Assembly: GCA_021432635.1 (NCBI GenBank)
Contig: MU270103.1
Coordinates: 1-64,000, forward strand
DNA: 64,000 nucleotides
Source: Thozetella sp. PMI_491
Lineage: Eukaryota > Ascomycota > Sordariomycetes > Chaetosphaeriales > Chaetosphaeriaceae
Direction of reading: 5' to 3'
Shown here piece after piece: positions 23,664 through 34,666 of the stretch (position 1 is the stretch's first letter; each line of letters begins with the position of its first letter). A program made the translations under genes and the position numbers. The notes under the pieces were generated by a model, which made no database searches, was not told where the DNA came from, and saw nothing but the letters and a program-made list of their open reading frames with translations.

Positions 23664-25561
23664 ATGTTTTCACGCCTCCTCCGCCCACTTGCCATTGTGC
23701 TGCTCTGCACTCTGGACACTGCATCAGCCATATGGCCCGCCCCAGTGAACTACACAAGCGGTAGCACCGTCTTGTACTTGCACCAGAACGTGGAGATCAC
23801 GTACAATGGGGCATTTGTATGCTGGCCTTCCTCTCCCACGCACCCCTGTCTCGCTGATGGTCTGAGTACTGAACATGAAATGATGCAACAGCTGCCGTAT
23901 ACCTATGGATATGAGCCGCGTGAACTGAACAGCAAGCAAGTCGTCCAGGCAGGGGTGTCCAGGACCCTGGATGCCATCTTCCATTCCGGTCTCGTGCCAT
24001 GGGTGCTCCGCAAGAAGGGTGTTTCCTATGAGCCCGACCTCTCTAAGGGAAAGACATGGCTCAAGTCGCTCCAGATAGTCCAGACCGGGACGGATAAGCC
24101 AAGTACCTTCAAGCCCCAGGCTGGAGAGGTGGACGAGTCGTACAGCTTGACTGTTAGCACCAATGCCACTGCCAGGCTGACGGCAGTCTCGTCTATAGGG
24201 GTCCTCCGAGGCCTAGAGACGTTCACCCAGCTCTTCTACCAGCATTCGCACGGGCCGTTTTGGTACACGCCATTCGCCCCGGTCGTGATCCAGGACAAGC
24301 CCAAGTTCCAGCATCGGGGTCTCATGCTGGACGTGGCCCGTACTTGGTACGACGTAGACGATATTCTCCGAACCATTGACGCCATGTCGTGGTCCAAGAT
24401 GAACAGGTTCCACGTTCACGTCACGGACTCGCAGTCGTGGCCGATCGAGATCCCCGCCATACCCGAGCTTGCGAAGAAAGGTGCTTACCGTCCGGATCTG
24501 ACGTATTCGCCCGAGGACATCAGGCAGATCCAGAGATACGGCGCGTTGCGGGGCGTGGAGGTCTACTTCGAGATTGACATGCCTGGCCACATCGGCTCGG
24601 TTGCGTGGTCACACCCGGAGCTGATTACCGCCTTTGATGCCTTCCCCTACTACTGGTGGTGCGCCGAGCCCCCGTGCGGTGCATTTAAGCTTAACGATTC
24701 GGCGGTCGACGCCTTCCTTGACAAGGTGATGGATGATCTGCTACCCCGCGTAGCGCCGTACTCGGCGTACTTCCACACTGGCGGCGACGAGCTGAACGCT
24801 AACGACTCGATGCTGGATCCCGGTGTCAAGAGCAACGCGTCGTCTGTGCTCCAGCCGCTGCTGCAAAAGTTCATTGACAAGCAGCACGCTCGTGTCCGTA
24901 AGGCTGGCCTGGCGCCCATTACCTGGGAAGAGATTCCACTCGACTGGAACGTGACGATTGGAAAGGATGTCGTGGTGCACGCATGGTTAGGCGACGATTC
25001 GGTAAAGAAGCTTGTTGCCAATGGTACAAAGGTCATTGACAGTAACTACAACTACTGGGTAAGCCATCCCCCTTCCGGGGTAGGGGAAGCAGGGCACAGA
25101 AAGTTGACAGATGGCAGTACCTCGACTGTGGCAGAGGGGAGTGGCTCAGCTTCGACAACGGAGAGGCGTTTGAAACTTACTACCCGTTCGACGACTGGTG
25201 CGGCCCACTAAAAAATTGGCGTCTAATCTACTCGCACGATCCGGTGGGCGGCCTGACGGACGAGGAAGCCAAGAACGTACTGGGCGGTGAGGTGGCCGTG
25301 TGGAGCGAGACTATCGACCCCATCAACATGGATTCTATCATCTGGCCGCGTGCTGCCGCGGCCGCCGAGGTACTGTGGTCCGGCCGCGTTGACCCGAAGA
25401 CGGGCCAGAACCGCAGCCAGATCGAAGCCGCACCGCGCCTGAACGAGCTTCGTGAGCGCATGGTCGCGAGGGGAGTAGGGGCGAGCCCGATCCAGATGCC
25501 GTGGTGCTCGCAGGCAGCGAACGGCACGGAGTGTTCTTACCCCATGGGTCCAGGGTACTAA
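23664..25561 (+). CDS. secreted beta-N-acetylhexosaminidase (GH20)
   Basis: Removes terminal N-acetylglucosamine or N-acetylgalactosamine residues, chiefly from chitin oligomers, outside the cell. The ATG at 23664 starts a clear signal peptide (MFSRLLRPLAIVLLCTL...ASA); an in-frame ATG at 23628 would add 12 residues before it and is less likely. The N-terminal GH20b-like domain is followed by the TIM barrel with RGLMLDVARTWY, HVHVTDSQSWPIEIP and EIDMPGHIGS. The catalytic pair lies in HTGGDELN, with Asp350 polarising the N-acetyl group and Glu351 as acid. The C-terminal barrel part contains GGEVAVWSETID and WPRAAAAAEVLWSG. Preferred exons are 23664-23816, 23892-25058 and 25118-25561 (587 residues). 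The first intron (75 nt) is in frame and stop-free; if retained the protein has 612 residues. Splicing is favoured because it restores NGAF-LPYTYGYEP. Confidence 0.9.
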
Positions 25562-27224
25562 GGCCTCTAGGATGCATGGTGCAAGAAAAGGGGTTGAGGC
25601 AATAGAAGGGCAACACGGAAGCGGCCGTCAGTTGCGACAGAGGGGGTAGTTCCCACCGGTCCTAGAGAAGAAACGATACAGCTGGAGCATGGAGAAAGCG
25701 GGCAAGGGAATGAAGAGAGAAGTCACCCATTGTTGCACTCTTGGACACACATCCTCGCGGAATCCAGTCCGCATTCAACGTTAATGAGAAGTAATGATTT
25801 TGTGACACCGAGGTCTTGCTGTATCTTACAGACGAGGTCCCCAAGAAACGCCCAGTGAAGCGAAGAACATGCAGTGGATGTTGTCCTGGCAGCGGTCATG
25901 CCACCCGAGAATGCGGAAAGGACGTCGAATCTGCTCCGGCTCCTACGGAGTTATAATCTTTCCGAGACTCCTGCCAGGACGGACCTTTCGAATAAGGTAA
26001 CAATTAGAACACTGCATGGCCGGACGTCCGCGGGAAGGTACACCGGGCGGGTGCGCAAGGTCCACCTGTTCCAAAGCAATCCCCTTGAGACATAAAGATA
26101 TAACCCCCTTGGACCGCGGCTCACGGGTAGTGAGTTACTATGCAGGAGCACAGGGTTGTAATAGAGGTAATCCACAATAGGGACAGCTCGTTGTCCAGAG
26201 CCCAGGGGACCCCCGGTCATGCGGGGAAGTCACCCCAACTGCATGTGAAAAGCGGGTTAAAGGAGGGGCGAGGGGCGGGAATCTAGGCCCACTCTGGTTT
26301 GGTATACGGGAGACATAGCGACCCGTACTTTGTGTGTACCCCCAGCTTGTCAGTGGATTAAGCTGTCAAACCCTTGCGGAAGGTCGAGATACACTTCGGT
26401 AAGGGGGCCGGCCGGGGGGTAAAGCGAGTGCAGTAGTCGCTAACCCGCGGGCACCGTCGTTCGTATTTAGAAGGCCACTCATTGGTCAGGCCTAGGAGCA
26501 TACTATGTCGTGGGACGAGTGGATTCAAGCCATTACTCAGGCCCCCGTCGACAGATAGTGCCAAGCGAGTCCGGCTAGGTAGAACTCGAATGGCCAAGGA
26601 ACTTGGATTTGGGGAGGGGTTCTTGTTTTCCTTGGAGAGGAAGGGAGAGAAGGAGAGAGGGGCGAAAAAAAGGCTGGAGAGCCATGAATCAGTCATCCGA
26701 TAGCAACCAAACATGGCGGCGTTTCAGTCAGTACTAGGTAGCATCACGGCGAAAGAAGCAATTTCGAACAAAAAAATTATCGCATTTTCTCGCGTCGAAT
26801 AGCTCAGATCGGTTGAAGAGGTGGCTCGATGCAGAGAGGGCAACCCCGGCAATCCTGGCAGGCTGGCTCTTGCCTCGTCCTATCCTAGACCGTCGAGGTG
26901 TACTTGTGGACTGCGCAATCGAAGATCTCAAAGCAGGGCTCCCGCCTTCCCCGCCTTTTGCACCTCGGCACTGGTCTTTGGGGTCATGTTCCCATGTGCT
27001 GCGCCTGGCGGAGGCGAGCAAGGCGATAGGCAGGAGCTCCCGTGGCTACCACCTTTGCTAACCTATTCCTGCATGTCCTGCTTGGCCCAGCCAATCGAGG
27101 CTGCCAATCCCTTCCCACCCCCCTAAATTCTGGCGGAGTGCACACCTGCGGAGGCCTAGCAGAATCGTACGAAGACGTCTCGAAGTCGTTGCACGTCATG
27201 GACCGAAGCAAGCACTTGCAAGGT

Positions 27225-27369
27225 CCCCCCCCCCCCCCCCCCTTTTCGCACGGCGGCCGAGGTGGAGGGGGGNNNNNNNNNNNNNNNNNNNNNNNNNNNN
27301 NNNNNNNNNNNNNNNNNNNNNNNNNNNNCCCCCCTCCCCTTTTCGCACGGCGGCCGAGGTGGAGGGGGG
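27225..27369. repeat. C-run, 56-base gap and flanking 32-base direct duplication
   Basis: Eighteen C residues (27225-27242) lead into a unit at 27241-27272 that runs from CCTTTTCGCACGG to a six-G tail. It is followed by 56 unknown bases (27273-27328), and then the same 32-base unit recurs at 27338-27369. The identical flanks suggest either a short tandem array or an assembly join at a homopolymer. The real length is unknown. Confidence 0.85.
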
Positions 27370-28021
27370 ATAGGGGAGGAGAGGAAAGGACCCGGATGCA
27401 AGCAAACACCGAGGGCAGAAGCTGCTGAGGCCTAGTCACCCATGGCGCCGATGTGGTTGCCGGATGCGTTTGCGTTAAGCCCAGTCCGGCCACCTTGCGA
27501 CCGTCCTATGCGCTGATGGTGACCTCTAGCGGGAACTTGCAGGACCCAGGTGTTTGAGGCATATGGCCCTTCCTCAGAACACACCTGCATAATTGTGTCT
27601 CCCCTCGTGCCGTGTCCTCCTAGCCCACTTCCAAGCCTACCCAGGGTTGCCCCCACCCGCTCGTTAGGACGGAGCGGAGGGCCAGGGTTCCAGGTCTCCC
27701 GCACTCCGCGTACACCCCGACATAGTGGAAGTGGACTTGCTCTGTGGGGACCCAGGAGCACATATATAGAGGTTGCGCTCCTGCCTCTTGACCCATCGCG
27801 CCGGAACCGACCGCCTGCATCCCAGACGTTGTCACCCGTTCCTATCCGCTGGGACATTTCCAATACTCTCTTCCGACCTTGGCCAGACCAAAAGGGGGTT
27901 TACAGCGGTGGTAGCCACCGGATCCAGACCTCGATCGCTTCCTCGAGAGGACAAGCGTGGCCCTTAGCTGCAGCTCCCGACTCTGAGGCGGTGGGCTAGC
28001 TAGCGCGTCCGCTTGAACCCA

Positions 28022-28028
28022 TAAATAT
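28022..28028 (+). promoter_or_regulatory. TATA-like element before the P450 gene
   Basis: ATAAATA lies about 50 bases upstream of the P450 start codon in otherwise GC-rich DNA. It fits a TATA box with a short leader. A second AT-rich stretch lies near 27761. Confidence 0.35.
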
Positions 28029-28077
28029 TGGGTGACTTGCCCCTGATCCCATCTGGTTTCTCCGACCCAAGTGCAAG

Positions 28078-29844
28078 ATGGGGCTTGTCGAAGATCTGCT
28101 AGAGCGCACGACTGTCACGCACGTGGCCCTGGTCGTGCCGGGCCTGATCACAGCATGGATTCTCGCCAGCTTCACAAGGGTGTTTTGGGAGGACATGAGA
28201 CTCCGGTCGATGGGACCTAGGGCCAACAAGATCTCATCCAAGTTGCCATATGGTAAGACAAGATTCTCCATCCTGTAGCCGCCGCCGGATGGCTCTGTGT
28301 GCACACGGCTGCTAACTCGGCCCCGGGCAGGCGTCGACATCATCAGGCGCCTTGTTCGGGCGACCATGACGCACAAAAACCTCGAGGCATGGCGCTGGGT
28401 CTTCGAGCAGGCCGGCGGGTGGACGGGGGAGATGAGAGTCATGAACACGCGCCTCCTCTTTACGGCCGACCCGGAGAACATCAAGGCCCTTTTGGCCACG
28501 CAGTTTGGCGACTTCGGCAAGGGCGAGCCCTTCCACGAGGAGTGGAAGGAGTTCCTCGGCGACTCCATTTTCACCACCGACGGCCAGCTCTGGCACGGCA
28601 GCCGCCAGCTCATCCGGCCGCAGTTCATCAAGGACCGCGTGAGCGACCTGCACTGCTTCGAGAAGCACATGCAGACGCTGTTCAAGGCCATCGCTAACGG
28701 CGGGGCCCTGGACGGCGAGGACCAGGTCGTCGATCTCGAGAAGGGCAACGGCAAGGTGCTCGACGTCAGCGAGTTGCTGTTCCGCTACACCTTGGACGTC
28801 GCTACTGACTTCTTGCTGGGCAAGGATGTCAAGTCTATGAGGTAAGTCACACACCCGGCCCGATGGCTATATGAGCTTCGGGTGCGTACTCACGATATCG
28901 CACACAGCACCCCCCGCCAGCCTTTCGCCGATGCATTCAACGAAGTCCAGCGCATGCAAAATATCTTCGTCCGCGCGGGCCCGTCACTATCTCGATTTGT
29001 GCCCAGGAAGTCGTTCCGGGAGGGACTGAAGGAGATCAACACCTTTGTCGAACAGTACATCGAACAGACCCTGCGCCTGACCCCCGAGGAGCTGGAGACT
29101 AAGGGCAAGAGCGACACAGGCTACACCTTCTTGCACGCTCTCGCGGGGTTCACTAGGGACCGCAAGGTGCTCCGCGATCAGCTCATCGCCGTCCTCCTCG
29201 CCGGGCGCGACACCACGGCCTCGACCCTATCATGGACCCTCTACGAGCTCGCGCGCCACCCCGAGGTGCTTGAGAAGCTGCGTGCTGAGATCATGACTGT
29301 TGTCGGCCCGACACGAACGCCGACCTACGATGATCTCAAGAGCATGAAATATCTGCAGAACGTCATGAACGAGACGCTGCGGCTGTACCCGGCGGTGCCC
29401 TTCAACGTGCGCATGTCGCTCAAGGACGCGACGCTGCCGCGCGGCGGCGGGCCTAACGGCGACCAGCCGCTCCCCGTGCTCAAGAACACGCCCATCGGCT
29501 ACAGTACGATAGTGATGCAGCGCCGTAAGGACCTGTACCCGCCGGTGTCGGAAAAGTTCGCCGACGTCGACGTCTTCAGCCCAGAGCGCTGGTTCCACTG
29601 GCAGCCCAAGCCGTGGCAGTACATTCCCTTCAACGGCGGGCCGCGCATCTGCATCGGCCAGCAGTTCGCCCTGACCGAGATGGGCTACGTGCTGACCCGG
29701 CTGTTCCAGCGCTTCGACCGCGTCGTCAGCTACATGGACGAGATCGACGGCGGTAACCCCACGCTCAAGGCCGAGATCGTGCTGCAGCCGGGCGATGGCG
29801 TGCGGGTCGCCTTCTGGGAGAGCAAGGAGCCGGCCACTGAGTGA
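28078..29844 (+). CDS. cytochrome P450, CYP52-like (alkane/fatty-acid hydroxylase type)
   Basis: Membrane-bound heme monooxygenase. Exons 28078-28252, 28331-28841 and 28908-29844 encode 540 residues, a typical length. An N-terminal hydrophobic anchor (about residues 12-32) should place it in the endoplasmic reticulum. The block GDSIFTTDGQLWHGSRQLIRP, resembling the CYP52 helix-C region (G-x-GIFT-x-DG-x-W-x-x-SR), is clear. The I-helix oxygen motif is LLAGRDTTAS, the ExxR motif is in MNETLRLYPAVPFNVR, and the heme loop FNGGPRICIGQQFAL puts the ligand Cys near residue 477. Known CYP52 members hydroxylate n-alkanes or fatty-acid omega ends; filamentous fungi also have related families (such as CYP539, CYP584 and CYP655), so the exact family and substrate are uncertain. 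It converges on the aminotransferase gene; no biosynthetic cluster surrounds it. Confidence 0.92.
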
Positions 29845-30582
29845 TGCGGGGACATCACCTCGGTCCGATGGGGATGGATGTAGACTCAGAGGGACGCCGA
29901 GACGAAGAGCTACGCAGCAGATGATACCTAGGCGTGGGCACGCCATGATGTATTTTTGTATGAGACACATGAGAGCTAGCCGTTGCAAGCAGATCACTTT
30001 GGAAAGGGGTTGTCATATAGTCCAAAGCCATGTGAATAGCAGATTGAAACATTGTCGATGCTATGTATACCTTTGGCCAATGTGTGTCTCCTTCTGCACA
30101 ACGCCGTCCGTCATAGAATATTGCAGTGGTCCCTGCGGTGGATGTGTGATGATGGCGCGGTTACTGGTTACGGGCTCTATTCGCGAAGCATCGCGCCAAT
30201 GTCTTCGGATACCAGAGCATGCGTATCGGGTTTGGACGTTAGTGTTGTTACAAGTTTGACTATCACATTTCCACTCCTGGACTCCACCACCTCGCTTATT
30301 GGCTCCTTCATACCGACAAAGACAAGTCTCAGGTAAGACTGGCGGGGCTAGTCAGGGTAAGAAACTATATTTGAACGCCGTGACCTTTCTCCTAGATGCA
30401 GCATCGTAAACCTCGCCTCTAAAGACCGAAAAACAATTTGGACAGTGAATGGCTGAGCATACAGCTACCGTCTTGGAAACACCGCTCCGGACAATATCAA
30501 AGGGTATCTCATGGGAAACCCGCCCTTACGAGAGATGTGCCTCAAGGTAATTAGGAGCCGGGAGGTGCCCTGCAGAACGAAC
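29845..30582. other. convergent 3' intergenic region (P450 / aminotransferase)
   Basis: The genes on both sides end towards it, so it should hold two 3' untranslated regions. No coding, RNA or repeat signal is supported. Confidence 0.5.
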
Positions 30583-32495
30583 CTAGGCCAACCGGTAGCT
30601 CTCCCGGACGGCCTCCCCAAACCTCCGGATCGCCTCGGTCATGTTTTCCGGCGTGGCGGCCGCATAGGTGGCGCGGAAGAAGATGTCGCTCGGACCGCGG
30701 CCCTCCTCGGCGACGAACCACGAGCCGCGCGCGACCAGGGCGCCCTTTTCGATACAGAGGTCAAATATCTCCTCTTCGATCTCCAGTAGCGTCTTGCGGC
30801 CGGCATCAGGGTGCCGGGATGGGTCAACGTGGAGCCAGTGCTGGAAGGGGGAGGTCACGACACATTAGCTTTACAAGAAAGACGGCGAGTTGGGAGGAGA
30901 GGAACTCACAAACATGCCCGCCCGCGGCGGCACCCAGCTCACAATGTCCCGGGGTAGGAACTCCTCGCAAGCCGATACGATGGTATCGCGGCGCTTTGTG
31001 TATTGCTGCTGGAGGTACATCAACCAGCGCAGGAAGCCTTCGTGGCCCCACTCTTCATCCAGCATCTTGAACATGACGGCCTGGGAGATGCCGCTCGGTC
31101 CCTGGCTGGCAACCTCGGCGTGTCGAATATAGCGCTCGATGATCTGGTCCGAAGCTGTAACCCAGCCGAGGCGCGACCCGGGCACGACAACCTTGGAGAA
31201 TGAGTCCATGCGCAGCACGCGCCCGTCGACGTCCATGCTGAGGAGCGAGGGAATGAGCGAGTCGAGGAACTCGTCTACCGACGCGGGCGGCGGCGGGTGC
31301 GAGGCGCCAGGGCCGGCGTACGGTGGCATCTGGAGGAAGTAGTAGGGCTCGTCCTCAATGATGAAGACGTCATGCTTTTGGCATATGGCATATATGTCCC
31401 GCCTCCGCTTCTCGCCTTGCGTGGCTCCAGTGGGGTTCTGGCCAGACGGGACGGTGTAGAGGACATGCGGCTTCCTCGCCCCCCGCGCCCCGGCGTCCCA
31501 GTTGGTCAGCATCTCGTCCATGCTCTCCGGCAGGAGGCCCTCCTCGTCCATCTTGACGCCGAACGTCTTCACTCCCAGCGGCCACGCCGTCTCCAGCGCC
31601 GTCGAGAAGCTGTACTCTTCCGTGAGGACAGAATCGCCGCGCTCCTTATCGCACAGCATCCTGAACGCCTGCTCGAGCGCGCCCGTGCTGCCGATGGTGA
31701 GGCACGTCTTCCAGTCGGCGTAGGGCGGGTTCGCCACCAGCTCCGTATGCTCTGTCACCCACCGCATCATCTGCGGTGAACCCGTTGCCTGATGGTAGTT
31801 GAGCGAGATGGAGAGGTCATAGACCCCTTTGTTCTTCGCCACATCGTACTTACCAATGGTCGTCGCGCGGCCAAATGTGCGGGTTTCCTCTTCTGAGAAA
31901 CCGCCGTCCACGGTAGCTACCTTCATGGTGAGACTCTCAATGGGGAAGTACTCTGCGCAGGGCAGGCCGCCACCCAAAGAGATGATTCCTGGCTTCTTCA
32001 GGTGCCGTGCAGCTTGTTTGAGCTTGCAGGGTGCGCGCACGAGGCTTTCCGCAGTCAGATGGTCTAGAGGAATCAGCGTCAGCTAGGAGATGGCACGGGC
32101 AGCCTCTGAGACGAGAAGGAAGCCCTTACGGTCCCACCGCTTGGCCATGGGTTTGTCGAGTGACTTCCGCGTGCATTAGCTAACAAGTACCAGACGGGTT
32201 CGGAGCCTAGACGCACCGGAGCCTTGAACATATCACTATCAGAGGCGGCCGCCGTCATGGCGACCAGCCTCCCCGCCTTTTCTCTTCGGTCGTGGATGTC
32301 TTGGATGGTGATCTTCTGGCGCGGAGTCACCGGTGCGAAAGGTTCGGCGTCCGGGAGCCTGGCCGCGGGCCCGAGGGCCTCGGAGCTGTCCTTGGATTTC
32401 TGGTGGAAAGACCGCCTGCCGGCGGCGGGGAGCCGGGAGCAACCCGGGACGACCACCGGCCTCAGGACCGAGGCCAGCCGTGCAGTGCGTCTCAT
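30583..32495 (-). CDS. ARO8-type class I aminotransferase (aromatic / 2-aminoadipate / kynurenine type)
   Basis: PLP-dependent aminotransferase of the Aro8 group, which transfers amino groups between aromatic amino acids, 2-aminoadipate or kynurenine and 2-oxo acids. Exons 32217-32495, 32130-32163, 30910-32063 and 30583-30840 give 574 residues. Residues 1-30, MRRTARLASVLRPV onward to RRSFHQKS, are Arg/Ser/Ala-rich without acidic residues, like a mitochondrial presequence. The Aro8 landmarks follow in order: SDMFKAP, KPMAKRWDHHLTAES, KPGIISLGGGLP, YTVPSGQNPTG, EDEPYYFLQ and the lysine loop DSFSKVVVPGSRLGW (Lys395 as the PLP Schiff base). The last exon continues HWLHVDPSRHPDAG. A 34-nt exon encodes SLDKPMAKRWD. 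The ATG at 32495 is the only nearby start; a short GGTAT repeat lies just upstream. Precise substrate is not readable from sequence. Confidence 0.9.
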
Positions 32496-34666
32496 AGCTG
32501 GGCGGCCGTGGTGTTCTCGAGATAGATTACGCGGTATGGTATGGTATGATATGCAATTGAGTCTCCTGAGACAAATCCCGACTTGGAAGCTTGACGACCG
32601 ATTCGGAGGACTATAGAGAAACTCAATGTTGCTTTGCGAGAGACCTGGGCTTGCTGGGATAGTTGAAGACAGAGAGCCTTGGACCCTGAATGGAGGGTTC
32701 GATAAGGGCGCGCTATGGCGGGGTTGGCCGGGGTCAACCGCCTCTAACCGCAGCAAGCCCACGCCCTTTCTTATCAATTCTAGCGGGTCTATTTAGCGAA
32801 GCTAAAGTAGAATAGGGGTGTCAAAAGTCTAGAGCAGCATAGCACAGTGGGTACAGTGTATAGGGGGTCAGCCCATGGACTGGCGTTTGCTGGTGTCTTT
32901 GAAGTCCCGTATACCGTCTCCCTTTGACACCTCCCAGGCGATGATAAATAGCTAGGTAGCTATACTGGGCTGTAAACTTGAACAGCGATTCCCGTCTACA
33001 TAGCAATGTCTGGTAGCCTCTTTGTCTCTTCCTCGTGCAAGGCTATTCGCACGCCCCCCGCTCGGTGCTCCGCTCCGGTACTTTGTGAAGCAACGAGTTC
33101 GGTCGAGTTTCGAGTTCCCCGATCATCTGACCTAACATGAAGTAATAGCTTCTAGTTACCAAGTACGTAATAGTAAGCAGTCCATCCATACCCTTACTCG
33201 CACGCGTCCGCAGTCGTCACAATCCCGGCTCTGGGATCTGCAAGCACCAATCCTGGGTTTGTAGAAGTCGTCTTGTCAGGAGCGCATCCCGATACGGGAG
33301 CCTCTGGGGATGCGATATCGGTGAGCAACCGCCTGGCGCTCCCATCTTTAATTGGCCGAGAGAGTAGAGGGCCAGGTGAGGGCAGTCAGCAAACCATCGA
33401 CCACAGCTACAGCGCCGTGCTGCAGGGAAGATAGTAGCGCGAGCCCGCCTCTGAATCAGGTCTTAGATTTACATCTTTTGCGAGAAAAGATGGTGATGAG
33501 CAGTTGCAGCCGAGAGGTGGTGCTGCATCATGCTCGACGATTCTAAGGACCCAGGACCTCGGGACCTGCCCTGGATCCGCTGTCGAGAGACGAATAGCTC
33601 CATGACGAAACTGCGGAGCAGGGATGCTCAAGCAAGAAATGGGCAGGCGGTACAGAGGTACCCGGTTCCTCAAAGAAAAGAGAACACCTTGACAGCTTAC
33701 GTATGGTATTCCCTAGTTGACAAGGTACGCCGCCGGCCGCTTGCAGGCATCTTGACCTGTTTTTTGTTTGTTTGTTCTGGAAGCTCCGACGTCTCTTTGG
33801 CAGGAGCTCCACTGCAGCTCCTCAAGGAAGGGGCCGGACAGGGATCAGCTGTGGCTTGTTAGACCCCATCCAATTTAGCACCAGCCTCCCGACTCGGGCG
33901 TTGCCGAGCAATCATGGCAGGCTCGACCTTGCAGTCTCGTACCCAGCCACATATTTTCTTTGCGCGCGCCCGCCCAATCCGAGGCGTTTGCGGCCCAACT
34001 CCAACCGTCCAACCCCCCAAGTAGGCGTCCAAAAAACTTGGCCAGATCCAATTGGAGGGCCGCGGCCAGCGCACCCGGCTCGCCTGGGCGCTTTTCTTCA
34101 ATCCCCGGTCGGCAAGGCACCATGCTGCTCTCGAGGACCCGCGCCAAAAAAAGTCTCCGTCGATCCACACCTGCCTGTACCTGGCCGGGGCCGATGACGA
34201 AGGCCGGAGGCTGGTAAGAGACGGTTTTCTCTGCTTTGCATTTACCCATAAAGTCGGAACAAGTCTTCCATGCAACTCGCCCTCCCGTGTTTCCCCTTTC
34301 CCTTTCCGTGATTCATTGCTGCATGATATACCGAAGCCGTGTATACCCCCCCTGTCCGGTTGTCCTTGACATTGAACGGCCAAAACCACCACACAGCTTT
34401 CTCGGTGCTGCGTGGTGTCGACCTCCGACCTCTGCTCCCCCACCACCCGCTTCGGCTCTGTACTAAAACAGCCTCCCTCCCACTGCCCAGTATTTGGTTT
34501 CGGCATTTGGGGCTTTTTGTCTTTCTTGCTCTCATCCTACTTGCTCTGTGTCCAGCCATTACACCCTTTTGGCTGTGTCATACATATAGCCTCTCTAGAG
34601 CCCTTCTTGCAGGCTTGCGGGAGGAATCCGGCGAAGAAGCTTAGCCTACCCATACAGACAAGTAAG
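32496..34666. other. divergent intergenic region (aminotransferase / CRH)
   Basis: No gene is supported. It contains (GGTAT)3 at about 32533-32548, a tRNA-sized inverted-repeat unit at 32815-32933 and the CRH promoter. Frames around 33860-34510 on the minus strand are long but show no family resemblance. Confidence 0.45.
32815..32933. repeat. 119-base unit with inverted-repeat ends
   Basis: The ends GGTGTCAAA (32817-32825) and TTTGACACC (32923-32931) are perfectly complementary over nine bases; one further G-C pair follows a G-T pair on the outside. Inside is TAGCACAGTGGG, like a Pol III A box, but no convincing B box or tRNA cloverleaf. It could be a small non-autonomous element, a structured RNA or chance. 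No target-site duplication was evident. Confidence 0.35.

Larger units (their letters stand above)
25562..28077. other. intergenic region with assembly gap, upstream of P450
   Basis: No gene is recognised. It contains the GH20 3' region, a TACGGAGT motif near 25944, an 18-base C run followed by a 56-base gap flanked by a direct duplication, and the P450 promoter with two TATA-like stretches (ATATATA near 27761 and ATAAATA near 28022). Frames spanning the gap are meaningless. Confidence 0.5.

Noticed and set aside
26984-27493. Frames running through the gap
   Set aside because: They are kept open only by unknown bases.
28078-32495. Secondary-metabolite cluster around the P450 and aminotransferase
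   Set aside because: No polyketide synthase, peptide synthetase, terpene enzyme, transporter or pathway regulator lies nearby; the neighbours are housekeeping genes.
32817-32931. tRNA gene with intron
   Set aside because: The ends pair over seven bases and an A-box-like stretch exists, but there is no TTC-type B box, T-arm or anticodon arm in the right place.
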